Notes under the pieces: model-generated
The model's input: only the letters and a program-made list of their open reading frames with translations
What the model was told of the DNA's origin: nothing
The model's database searches: none
From: CAYLJJ01 sp964384025
GTDB taxonomy: Bacteria > Myxococcota_A > Bradymonadia > UBA7976 > UBA1532
DNA: 45,111 nucleotides
Direction: 5' to 3'
NCBI GenBank assembly: GCA_964384025.1
Contig: CAYLJJ010000053.1
Coordinates: forward strand, 1-45,111
Program-made: the position numbers and the translations under genes
In this document: one piece after another, positions 31,610-39,375 of the stretch
How positions within the stretch are numbered: the first letter of the stretch is position 1
Layout: each line of letters begins with the position of its first letter

Positions 31610-32350
31610 TCAGCCTTGCTCCATCCGTCCCTCTTCTGTAATGCGGTAACCGTCTGGAAGGATCTCCCTAAGATCCTCAGCCCAAGCGCTGAGATCCGCT
31701 TTGAGGATGATGAGGGACTCTGAGGCACGACGCTGAAGGCGACCGCTGGCCTCAGGATCATCCACCACAGCGACCAGATGAGCTACCGTCTCTGAGAACT
31801 GAGGATGGCTGGGATCCTTAACACGATCTTGCAGCAGCTCCATCACCTTGATGCGTACATCATCATCATGATCAGCAGTGTAGGGCAGGATGGCAGGCAC
31901 GATACGCTCATCATCCTGATGGTCTGAGAGGGCATCCATCAGCTGAAGACGTGCGCTGATGCTCCTGTGGTCCTCTGGAGCGTAGCTCTCTAGGATCTGG
32001 ATCAAGAGCCCCACGAGACGATCCGCGTCGATGAGCTTCTCCAAGACAAGGATCGCGGCAGAGATGGTCTGATCTGAGGAGATGAAATCGATCAGAGGAT
32101 CGATAGACTCAGCGCCAAAGCGATCCGCGAGGACTTGGGAAACCCAGCGCTTCTCCTGCTCATTTTTGATGGAGTCCCTAAAGTTGACGCCCAGGCGGCG
32201 AATTAAGGCGCTGATCGCCTCTGGAGTGCCGATACTGACCAGCTCCTCTAAGGATTCCTGACGCACCTGCTGCTGATGATGCTCATTGAGCATCCGCTTG
32301 GCCAAGCGCTCCACTTTGGTTCCCCGAACAAAGAAGTCAAACAGACCCAT
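31610..32350 (-). CDS. HEAT-like repeat protein
   Basis: A 246-aa, all-helical, probably cytosolic protein without signal peptide. Repeated helical pairs such as RQESLEELVSIGTPEAISALI, FGAESIDPLIDFISSD, and DDVRIKVMELLQDRVKDPSH are typical of HEAT/armadillo-like scaffolds. The N-terminus MGLFDFFVRGTKVERLAKRM resembles many small bacterial HEAT proteins. The start at 32350 is preferred because upstream codons (for 23 residues) are unlike protein and GAGAG lies shortly before it. A protein-protein interaction role is inferred; no partner is evident. Confidence 0.78.
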   Translation of the reverse strand: MGLFDFFVRGTKVERLAKRMLNEHHQQQVRQESLEELVSIGTPEAISALIRRLGVNFRDSIKNEQEKRWVSQVLADRFGAESIDPLIDFISSDQTISAAILVLEKLIDADRLVGLLIQILESYAPEDHRSISARLQLMDALSDHQDDERIVPAILPYTADHDDDVRIKVMELLQDRVKDPSHPQFSETVAHLVAVVDDPEASGRLQRRASESLIILKADLSAWAEDLREILPDGYRITEEGRMEQG

Positions 32351-32575
32351 ATCAGCTCTCTTTTTTAGAACTATGAGGGGAGTTGCCCTCTGAGCGACCC
32401 CCAAATGACCGGAGACCATAGCACCACAGAGGTCCTGAGCGCAGAGCTTTCCATCGCTGATTCCTTTTGAGATAGCCGCTCAGGAGCCGTGAGGCTGTGT
32501 TCTTAAAGATCCTTGCGGTAGAAAGAAGCGAAGGCAAAGGCCATCCTCTGGAGAGATCTCAAGAAAGAGGGCGAT

Positions 32576-34426
32576 ATGTGGGGAGCTTCGGGGAAGCGAT
32601 TTTGGCAAATCAGGCTCAGCCTACGCACCAAGATGACCTTGATTCTCCTGGTGATCAGTCTGATCCCTCTGAGCATCGTTGGTTTTGTCAGCGTTGATCG
32701 CGCCTCTACCCGGGCCAAAGAGGAGGTTCAACAACAGTATCAACAAGCCGCCCAGTTTGCTGCTCGGCTTTATGAAGATCGGCTCCAGCGTTTGCAGCGA
32801 GAAGCTCAGGCTCTAGCCCAACGCTTTCCTGTTGATCGTCTCCCATTAGCGCGTCTAGAAGCGGAGAGGGCGAGCTTGACCAGCATCCCCGGTTGGGGAG
32901 ATGGTGACCTCCTCCAGAGCTTCCGGCGCTGTATGGCGGCTATCCTCATCGCGGGACCAAAGGGGCGGGTGATCTCCAGCCTCCCCTATCGGGAAAAGCT
33001 CTCCCTTGAGCTGGGCCAGCTCCCCTGGTTTGCAAGGCTCAAAGAGCAGGGGGGGATGGTCTTAACGGAGCTTGAGCCCTTCAGCTCGAAGCGCTCCCCT
33101 GGCCCTCTGATCCTCGCACCTCTCCCTAAATATAAGGGACAACACAGCGGCTTTTTGCTCTTAGTTACCCTGCATTGTGAGCTGAAGTCTGTGTTGAAGG
33201 GTGCCCCTCTCCTCAACAAGAAAGATCTCAGCCTCTATCTCCTGGATGCTCAGGATCGCATCGTAACTCGAAGCCCAGAGGGCGCCTTGGGGATCAACCT
33301 CAGGCTCCCCAGAGGGTTGATCTCCAAGCAGCTTCAGGAGCGAAAGATTCATGGCAGTCGGCAGCTTATGATCCGCGTTCCATTGGAGATCCCAGGTTGG
33401 CAACTCTTCCTCAAAACCCCCAGCGTTAAGGCATATCAAGCGGTCCATCGTATGGGTTGGATCGTTTCGATCACGATCATCTTTACCTTTCTGTTTGTGC
33501 TCCTCTTCGCGGATTATCTGGCTCAGAAGATGTTGAAGCCCATCCAGGAGCTGGAGTGTGGCGCTGAGATGATCGGCTCAGGAGTCCTGGACTATCGCAT
33601 CAAGATCGATGATCACAGCCATGATGAGATCGGTAAGCTCGCTTTGGCCTTCAATGAGATGGGAGAGAACCTACAGCAGGGCCAGAGTAAGCTGGAGGCC
33701 TCCAAACGCAATTTGGAGATGGCCAATCAGGAGCTGGATTCCATGGTCTATGGAATCAGCCACGACCTAAAGAAGAAGCTCAGAGGGATTGAGGCTTTTT
33801 CAACTTTTCTTAAAGAGGATTATAGAGAGTCTCTTCAGGAAGAAGGGCGCTCTATGTTGGACTCCATCATCGATAATGTAGAGCAGATCAACCAGTTCGC
33901 TGATGATCTGATCCGCCTCGTTGAGCATGAGAAGGTCAAGGGCGAGTTGAGCAGCTTCTCTATGAAGATCTTGCTGGAAGAGATCAAAGCAGATCTCCTC
34001 CTCAAACGAAAAGGAGAGATCTCTATCCTGGGCTTGATGCCAGAGATCAGAGCAGATCATGCTCAGCTGCGCCTGCTCTTTGAGAGCCTCCTGAACAATG
34101 CTCTTAAGTTCAACCGCAACCCCAACCCCAAGGTCAGCGTGCGCTGCTTAGACCAGGGCATCAACTGGGTCTTTGAGATCCAGGACAACGGCATCGGTAT
34201 CGAGCCGCGCTACCACGAGCATATCTTTGAGCTGTTCAGTCGCCTCAACCACATCGATGAGTTTCAGGGCTCGGGGACAGGGCTCAACCTCTCCCGTCGC
34301 ATCGTCCACGAGCATCGAGGAGATATCGAAGTGCGAAGTGAGCTGGGGGTAGGGACCTGCTTTAGCGTCAGCCTGCCTAAAGAGGCCAACCTCCTCACCT
34401 CACCTGGCTACCGTCTTAGATCTTGA
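32576..34426 (+). CDS. membrane sensor histidine kinase
   Basis: A 616-aa kinase. TM1 (about 19-40), a Cache-like extracytoplasmic domain (about 45-290), TM2 (294-314), HAMP (about 315-368), a short coiled coil and a phytochrome-like HisKA domain with phospho-acceptor H396 in YGISHDLKKKLRGI. The canonical Pro five residues after the His is Lys. The ATPase domain has the N box (LLNNALKF, N507-N508), the G1 box DNGIGI (537-542), the F box and a G2 box GSGTGLNLSRRIV. No response regulator is adjacent, so it is an orphan kinase here. It abuts the convergent TauE/SafE-type gene: their stop codons are the two halves of TGATCA. The signal sensed is unknown. Confidence 0.92.
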   Translation: MWGASGKRFWQIRLSLRTKMTLILLVISLIPLSIVGFVSVDRASTRAKEEVQQQYQQAAQFAARLYEDRLQRLQREAQALAQRFPVDRLPLARLEAERASLTSIPGWGDGDLLQSFRRCMAAILIAGPKGRVISSLPYREKLSLELGQLPWFARLKEQGGMVLTELEPFSSKRSPGPLILAPLPKYKGQHSGFLLLVTLHCELKSVLKGAPLLNKKDLSLYLLDAQDRIVTRSPEGALGINLRLPRGLISKQLQERKIHGSRQLMIRVPLEIPGWQLFLKTPSVKAYQAVHRMGWIVSITIIFTFLFVLLFADYLAQKMLKPIQELECGAEMIGSGVLDYRIKIDDHSHDEIGKLALAFNEMGENLQQGQSKLEASKRNLEMANQELDSMVYGISHDLKKKLRGIEAFSTFLKEDYRESLQEEGRSMLDSIIDNVEQINQFADDLIRLVEHEKVKGELSSFSMKILLEEIKADLLLKRKGEISILGLMPEIRADHAQLRLLFESLLNNALKFNRNPNPKVSVRCLDQGINWVFEIQDNGIGIEPRYHEHIFELFSRLNHIDEFQGSGTGLNLSRRIVHEHRGDIEVRSELGVGTCFSVSLPKEANLLTSPGYRLRS

Positions 34427-35161
34427 TCAGAGCGCTCCGTTGATCTCCAAGAGGAGCGCTGCGGCCATCCCGATCATCAACATCCCCGCGATGAGGTCGG
34501 AGAGCTGTCGATGTTGGAGGCTCAGACGAGAGGCGGAGAGCCCCAAAAGCAGCAGGCTGGGAAGCGTGCCCAGACCAAAGCTCAGGCCCATCAAGGCACC
34601 CCTCAGCGCGCCACCTGCCCCCAAAGCTTTGGCGAAGGCCGCAAAGGAGAGACCGCAGGGCAGCAGACCCAGGAGCACTCCGATGAAGAGGAGGGGTATC
34701 ATCGCTCCTCTCTGTGTAGCTTGAGAGGCGCTCAACCTCCTCTGGAGGCTTTGAAAACCTGGGAGCCTTCCTGGGCTCGCTGAGGAGAGCAGCTTCGGCT
34801 CCTTGAGGAAGCCCAACTTAGAGAGACCAAAGAGCGCCAAAAAGAGGGCCGCCAGCAGCGAGAGAAGGAGCTGAACGCGCAGGGTCCAGAGCAGAGAAGC
34901 CTCTCCCGCGAGGAGCGCCAAGCCCTGGCCCAGGCCGCCCAAGAGGAGGCCAACGAGGCTATAGCTGAGGATACGCCCCGAGTTATAAGCCAAGTGACCA
35001 CTCAGTCTCTCCTGTCGTCCAGGAAAAGCCAAGATCAGGGGACCACACATCCCCACACAGTGACCGCTGCCCAAGAGGCCCAAGAGAAAGAGCGCGCCCA
35101 GATCAAGCTGTCGGAATTCAGCCAAAAACTCCATGAAAATACTCGCGATTGTTGAGTTCAT
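34427..35161 (-). CDS. TauE/SafE (DsbD_2, UreH-like) membrane protein
   Basis: A 244-aa polytopic membrane protein with about six helices. The signature GSGHCVGMCGP (about 31-41) in the first helix and GLLPCGLSFAAFA in the middle identify the UreH-like/DsbD_2 group often annotated as sulfite exporter TauE/SafE. Members occur with cbb3 oxidase assembly and copper-handling genes, and the paired Cys can carry electrons or metal. It diverges from the NosL operon, which fits a role in copper or thiol traffic across the inner membrane (inference). The start is uncertain: ATG 35161 follows GGAG, TTG 35185 and ATG 35134 are alternatives. Confidence 0.8.
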   Translation of the reverse strand: MNSTIASIFMEFLAEFRQLDLGALFLLGLLGSGHCVGMCGPLILAFPGRQERLSGHLAYNSGRILSYSLVGLLLGGLGQGLALLAGEASLLWTLRVQLLLSLLAALFLALFGLSKLGFLKEPKLLSSASPGRLPGFQSLQRRLSASQATQRGAMIPLLFIGVLLGLLPCGLSFAAFAKALGAGGALRGALMGLSFGLGTLPSLLLLGLSASRLSLQHRQLSDLIAGMLMIGMAAALLLEINGAL

Positions 35162-35228
35162 GCTCTCCAGGGAGGCGATTGACAAAGCGCTAAGTCCCGC
35201 TTAATTTCAAGCCCTGAAGATCAACAGC

Positions 35229-35243
35229 GAGCCCTCTGGGCTC
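35229..35243 (+). promoter_or_regulatory. perfect hairpin in the leader of the NosL operon
   Basis: GAGCCC-TCT-GGGCTC is a perfect 6-bp inverted repeat with a 3-nt loop, three nt ahead of the ribosome-binding site (AGGAA) of the NosL-type gene. As DNA it could be an operator; as RNA it could modulate ribosome access. Confidence 0.4.
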
Positions 35244-35258
35244 TCAGGAAACGCGACT

Positions 35259-35825
35259 TTGAAAAACATCCTCCTCGCTCTCCTCCTCTTCAACTGGGCT
35301 TGTGGAGAGAAAAGCCCCACCTCAGCCGTCTACCAGGAGTCAAAGCGCTCAGCCCTTAAGCCCGCTGTCAAGGGCATCGATCAGGCTGGGTTGCCTCAGT
35401 TCAGCGAGGAGGATCGCTGCCCTGTTTGCGGTATGAAGATCCTCAAGCACTCCAAGTTTGCCTCAGCCATTGAGCTGAAGGATGGCTCTGCCTATTACTT
35501 CTGTGGAACAGGCTGCATGATCAAATCCTGGCTTCACCCTGAGATTTTTATAGGGCAGGAGAAGAGCCAACTTAAGCGCGCTCTGGCCCCAGAATATTTT
35601 AGGGGGCGATATATCGACGCGCTCTCAGCGCGCTGGGTGGCGGGCTCTGATATCATCGGCCCGATGGGGCCTGCCCTGGTACCGCTCAAGGATGAAGCCG
35701 ATCTCAAGGTCTTTCAGGAGCGCCACGGGGGCAAGCACCTCTTTCGCCTTGGGGAGCTGGATGATCAGAGGTGGGCGAGCATCATCGGCGAGAGGGTCAA
35801 AGCACGCCCTCCACAGATCAAGTGA
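35259..35825 (+). CDS. NosL-family lipoprotein
   Basis: A 188-aa lipoprotein (lipobox FNWAC, Cys15). It carries the NosL core: RCPVCGM (Cys54, Cys57, Met59), ASAIELKDGSAYYFCGTGCM with a second Cys pair (82, 86) and Met87, then an IGPMGPALVPLKDEADLKVF segment typical of the family. NosL binds Cu(I) in the periplasm and delivers it to N2O reductase in denitrifiers, but NosL proteins also occur without nosZ. The start is TTG at 35259 with AGGAA about 8 nt upstream. It leads a five-gene operon; the next gene starts within its stop codon (GTGA). Confidence 0.86.
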   Translation: MKNILLALLLFNWACGEKSPTSAVYQESKRSALKPAVKGIDQAGLPQFSEEDRCPVCGMKILKHSKFASAIELKDGSAYYFCGTGCMIKSWLHPEIFIGQEKSQLKRALAPEYFRGRYIDALSARWVAGSDIIGPMGPALVPLKDEADLKVFQERHGGKHLFRLGELDDQRWASIIGERVKARPPQIK

Positions 35826-36064
35826 TCAAAATTTCAGAGCGATTGGCCTCCTTGGCTCTGCTCCTCCCTCCAGGGGTCTTACTCCTGATCGCGCTCCTCA
35901 GTTGGATGAGCAGAGAGGAGCGAGCGCAACAACGCCAACTCTTTAACTGGAGTGGAGCCTCTGGCCTCTGTCTCAGCCCGGCGGGGCAGCCTCCCCGTTT
36001 GGGACCGGGCTCTCATCAGGCGATCGATCAACGACATGGGCCCAAGCAGCCCAGCTCACTTTGA
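35822..36064 (+). CDS. small single-span membrane protein of the NosL operon
   Basis: An 80-aa protein starting at GTG 35822, overlapping the NosL-type stop. After a short cytosolic start (VIKISERLAS) comes one hydrophobic helix (ALLLPPGVLLLIALLSW), then a charged stretch and a Pro/Gly-rich tail (GLCLSPAGQPPRLGPGSH) containing one Cys. It is too short for family assignment. Overlaps at both ends (GTGA before, TTGA after) argue that it is a real coupled gene and perhaps a small subunit of the following ABC transporter. Could alternatively be a leader for the permease. Confidence 0.65.
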   Translation: MIKISERLASLALLLPPGVLLLIALLSWMSREERAQQRQLFNWSGASGLCLSPAGQPPRLGPGSHQAIDQRHGPKQPSSL

Positions 36065-37179
36065 CTCTCTGGACTTGGGCTGCTCGAGAAGCCCTGCGGC
36101 GACCCCTTGAGGCCCTGCTCTCAGGCTTGGCCCTGGCCTCTCTGGTTACCCTTTTGGGCGCGGGGCTTCTCCTGGCTCAGGGCCTCAGAGGCAGCACTCA
36201 AGCCCTGCTCAAAGGAGGGCCATCCCTGGTGATTCGCCGGGTGGGTTCGGGGGGCTGGATGCCTACACCCGAGGGGGCTCTGGAGCAGATCAAGGCGGTG
36301 CCGGGTGTGCTTCGCGCTGAAGCGCGCCTTTGGGGTATCGCTCGGGTTGGAGAGAGGAGCTTGAGCGTCTCAGCGCCCTTAGGAGGTCCTCCTCCCCCTG
36401 GGTTGAAAGCACCCCAAGTGGGTGAGGCTCTCATCGGTCCCGCTCTTGACCTCCCCCTGGGCGCTCACTTTGCGCTTGAGGGGGCTAGAAAACTCTCTCT
36501 GGAGGTGATCGGGCAGCTCCCTGAGCGCTCCGGCTTGGTGGCTCATGATCTGATCCTTCTCGCTCCCCAAGATCTTCAGAGCCTCCTGGGCCTCGCCCCC
36601 GGTCTGGTCAGCGATCTAGCGGTCTGGGTTCTCCATGAGAGTGAGATTGAGGCGATCCGCCCTGATCTAAAGCGGGCGCTGCCCTTTCCGGTGAGGATCA
36701 GCAGCATCAAGGAGAGCTTGGGAGCTGCTGAGGCTCAGATCAAGCGCGCGGCGGGGTTGCGCAGCTTGCTCCTGCTCCCTGCGCTCTTGGCCCTGACGCT
36801 CCTAAGCCTCGCGATGGCTCGCATTCAGCTTGGAGCGCGCCGAGAGATCGGCCTCTTGAAAGCCTTGGGCTGGAGCGGCGGCGAGATCATCCGCTTACAG
36901 CTCTCTCGGGGCCTGATCATCGCGCTGCCCGCCCTGGCTCTGGGCTGGACTGCGGCCTATCTCCTGATCTTTGGCTCAGGGCTGCGCTGGGCGGGTCCTC
37001 TGCTCTTTGGCTGGAGTGGTCCTCCTCCTCAACTTCTCTTGGATCCCAGCGGAGCACTCCTGACCCTTTTGGAGCTTGGCGCCCTGGTGATCGCTCCTTG
37101 GATGGCAGCGATAGCTCTCCCTGCTCTGCGCTCTGTTCAGGCTGATCCAGAGGAGTGGCTGAGAGGAGAGAATCTATGA
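36061..37179 (+). CDS. ABC transporter permease (FtsX/MacB type)
   Basis: A 372-aa permease. One N-terminal helix (about 20-40, LLSGLALASLVTLLGAGLLL) precedes a 200-residue extracytoplasmic domain, and an FtsX domain with three helices closes the protein. Its core is the conserved ARIQLGARREIGLLKALGWS coupling segment. MacB/LolC-type permeases work by mechanotransmission on periplasmic partners rather than by classic import. The start TTG at 36061 shares TTGA with the stop of the small membrane gene and has no Shine-Dalgarno, implying reinitiation. It pairs with the following ATPase gene (ATGA overlap). Confidence 0.85.
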   Translation: MTLWTWAAREALRRPLEALLSGLALASLVTLLGAGLLLAQGLRGSTQALLKGGPSLVIRRVGSGGWMPTPEGALEQIKAVPGVLRAEARLWGIARVGERSLSVSAPLGGPPPPGLKAPQVGEALIGPALDLPLGAHFALEGARKLSLEVIGQLPERSGLVAHDLILLAPQDLQSLLGLAPGLVSDLAVWVLHESEIEAIRPDLKRALPFPVRISSIKESLGAAEAQIKRAAGLRSLLLLPALLALTLLSLAMARIQLGARREIGLLKALGWSGGEIIRLQLSRGLIIALPALALGWTAAYLLIFGSGLRWAGPLLFGWSGPPPQLLLDPSGALLTLLELGALVIAPWMAAIALPALRSVQADPEEWLRGENL

Positions 37180-37853
37180 GCCTAGAGTGCCGAGAGATGA
37201 GCCTCCTGCGCCCTTTGCCCGATGGGGGAGAGCGCCTCATCCTTGAGGGGATCTCAGCGTGCTTTGAGCCGGGCAGCTTGACGCTGATCAGCGGAGCCAT
37301 TGGTGCGGGTAAGAGCAGCTTACTCTACCTCCTTTCTGGCCTCTTGCGCCCCAGCGCTGGAGAGTTGTTGGCGGATGGTGAGGTGATCAGCCGCGCTTCT
37401 CCCGCCTACCGTGACCGTTGGCGGCGGAGAGTGGGCCTCCTCTTTCAAACACCTCACCTTCTGGAGCGGCTTGATGTTCTAGAGAACGTGATGCTGCCCC
37501 TTATCCCCAGCGCCTCCTCTCTGAGAGCGGCTCGCAGAGCAGCGCTGGCTGAGCTGGAGCGTTTGAGGGTCCTTCATCTGGCTCAACGGGGAGTAGCGGG
37601 GCTCTCTGGGGGTGAGCGTCAACGTGTTGGTTTGGCCCAAGCCCTGGTAAAGCAGCCTCGCTTTCTCTTTGTCGATGAGCCCAGCGCTCACCAAGATCAG
37701 GAGGGAGTAGAGATGCTCATAGAGCAGTTGGTGGAGGCACGTCAGAGAGGCGCTGTGGTGCTCTTGCTCTCCCACGACCCCCGTCTACTTCAAGCAAAGA
37801 TCGCCGATCAACGCTGGCGCTTAGAGGGAGGCAAGCTGAGGGGCCCTCTATGA
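37176..37853 (+). CDS. ABC transporter ATP-binding protein
   Basis: A 225-aa ATPase of the LolD/MacB/FtsE kind. Walker A is GAIGAGKS (40-47), the Q-loop LLFQTPHLLERLDV, the signature LSGGERQRVGLAQAL (from 143), Walker B FLFVDEPSAHQD (D167, E168) and the H-loop LLLSHDP. All catalytic residues are present. ATG 37176 overlaps the permease stop (ATGA) and has AGGAG about 8 nt upstream; an ATG 21 nt earlier is less likely. It energises the FtsX-type permease beside it. Confidence 0.92.
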   Translation: MSLECREMSLLRPLPDGGERLILEGISACFEPGSLTLISGAIGAGKSSLLYLLSGLLRPSAGELLADGEVISRASPAYRDRWRRRVGLLFQTPHLLERLDVLENVMLPLIPSASSLRAARRAALAELERLRVLHLAQRGVAGLSGGERQRVGLAQALVKQPRFLFVDEPSAHQDQEGVEMLIEQLVEARQRGAVVLLLSHDPRLLQAKIADQRWRLEGGKLRGPL

Positions 37854-38893
37854 TCTGGCAGCCCCAATTGATGGCGTTGCTCTCTTTGGAGATCCTGGCT
37901 CTTCTCTTCGCACTCTATGCTGCGGTTCCCTATCTACGAGTGCTCCTAAGCTGGGACCCCTGCTCTTCAGACCGGGCTCAACTGCGCCTTGAACGCGCTA
38001 CCGACAGCGCCTCCCTGGCGATGCGCGGTGCCATCATTCTCTCGGTGGCAGCCAGCCTCCTCCTGATCTTGGCGTTGAGCTGGAGCCTCCCCAGTCAGGT
38101 ACCAGGAGCGATGTGTGGAACCGGGGTCCTCCAATCCACCGGAGGCTTGGCTGAGCGCGCCTTAGCCCTGCGGGGTTTGGCCTCCGCGGCGCTCTGGATC
38201 TGGCTTGGCTTAGATCTCCTCAATCGCGCAGCCCCTCGAGCCCCCAAAGTTCCCGAGGTGGCTCGATGGCAGCTCCTGGCCCTACCTCTCCTGCTCCTGG
38301 CGGGCTTCTATACCCTGCGCGCCCTGCTCCAACTTGATCCCCATACACCCGTAGATTGTTGCCAAGCGGTTTACGACAACTTCAGCTCCCCTGCCCAGGC
38401 TCAGCAGAGTTTGGGGATCAGCGACAGCGCTTGGCTCTGGTTGACAGGGGTTGGAGGGTTCCTGCTCCTCTCTCTGAGCCTGATGGCTCTCTGGAGACTG
38501 AAAGCAGCCGAGTTTTCCTCTGGGTTCTCCAAGATCCTGGCTCTCTTAGCCCTGATCTGGGCGCCAACGGCCTCTCTCACTTTGATTCGGGTGTTGTCTG
38601 CCTACCATTACGAGGTCCTCCATCATCACTGCCCCTGGTGCCTCTTTCTCCCAGAGCATAACGCCGTGGGTTATCCCCTCTATGGAGCCCTGCTCCTGAT
38701 CCCCCTTGAAGCTTTACTCCTCCCCGCGCTGATCAGCTTTGCTCATGGAGAGCCCAGCTTGAAGCTCCTCGCGCAGCGACATCAACGACGCGCCCTCCTG
38801 CTGATCATCCTCTCTCTGCTGATCTTTGGCACCCTGACTCTGGGTCCTGCCCTGATCTGGCGTTTCCATTATGGGGTCTGGATGCAGGGCTAA
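37850..38893 (+). CDS. multi-span membrane protein with His/Cys cluster (HHHCPWC)
   Basis: A 347-aa membrane protein with about eight predicted helices that I do not recognise as a named family. Potential metal or redox ligands are placed in the loops: Cys38, MC (88-89), the CC pair (170-171), and a cluster HHHCPWC at 258-264 preceded by YHYEVL. CPWC resembles thioredoxin-like or VKOR-type dithiol motifs and also soft-metal sites. Together with NosL and the ABC pair this suggests copper delivery or periplasmic thiol chemistry (inference). The ATG overlaps the ATPase stop (ATGA), with GAGGGG 6 nt upstream. Its end overlaps the end of the convergent SRPBCC gene by 4 nt. Confidence 0.72.
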   Translation: MIWQPQLMALLSLEILALLFALYAAVPYLRVLLSWDPCSSDRAQLRLERATDSASLAMRGAIILSVAASLLLILALSWSLPSQVPGAMCGTGVLQSTGGLAERALALRGLASAALWIWLGLDLLNRAAPRAPKVPEVARWQLLALPLLLLAGFYTLRALLQLDPHTPVDCCQAVYDNFSSPAQAQQSLGISDSAWLWLTGVGGFLLLSLSLMALWRLKAAEFSSGFSKILALLALIWAPTASLTLIRVLSAYHYEVLHHHCPWCLFLPEHNAVGYPLYGALLLIPLEALLLPALISFAHGEPSLKLLAQRHQRRALLLIILSLLIFGTLTLGPALIWRFHYGVWMQG

Positions 38894-39363
38894 CGAGCCC
38901 GCCCATCTCCCCCGTTAAAACTGCGCTTGAGGTTCTCAAGATAGCCTCTGATCAGACGAAGGTTCTCCTCCTGGAAACTCCTCTCCACCGCCCCGCGCAT
39001 GATTCGGGGGATCTTATTAGACCAACACAGCTCATTTTGCAGAGAGAGGAGGGTACCCTTGGAGAGCGCCTGGAGGCGCCAGCGTCCACTGCATCGAGCG
39101 TTCCCTGAACCTGGGATGGGAAACCAGCGGATCTGATGGCTCCCCTCATCAACCTCATAGCGGCAGCTGTAGATGATCTGAAGAGAGAGCTTTCCTCTCC
39201 CGATCCGCTTCATATACCAGCTGTATCCATCCCCCTCAGGCTGCAACCGCTCCAGCTCAGGAAAGTGAGCCGCAGAGTCGGGAACATCCGATAAGAGCTT
39301 GAAGACCTCTGAGAGGGGCGCAGGGACCTCGATAGAACCTTCAAAATGAGCGTCTAACTCCAA
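38890..39363 (-). CDS. SRPBCC (START-like fold) protein
   Basis: A 157-aa protein of the polyketide-cyclase/START-like group. The opening IEVPAPLSEVFKLLSDVPDSA matches the SRPBCC N-terminal strand-helix, and QIRWFPIPGSGNARCSGRW followed by a C-terminal helix (RSFQEENLRLIRGYLENL) completes the fold. No catalytic site or ligand can be read. The start is TTG with a strong GAGGAGG about 7 nt upstream, immediately after the HSP90 stop (12-nt gap). The co-chaperone Aha1, which activates eukaryotic HSP90, has this fold too, but this protein shows no sequence motif that ties it to Aha1. Confidence 0.75.
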   Translation of the reverse strand: MELDAHFEGSIEVPAPLSEVFKLLSDVPDSAAHFPELERLQPEGDGYSWYMKRIGRGKLSLQIIYSCRYEVDEGSHQIRWFPIPGSGNARCSGRWRLQALSKGTLLSLQNELCWSNKIPRIMRGAVERSFQEENLRLIRGYLENLKRSFNGGDGRAR

Positions 39364-39375
39364 CGGAACTCCTCC

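Noticed and set aside
38890..39363. Naming the SRPBCC protein as an Aha1 homologue
   Set aside because: Only the fold class is shared; no Aha1-specific motif is visible, so the link to HSP90 rests on gene order alone.
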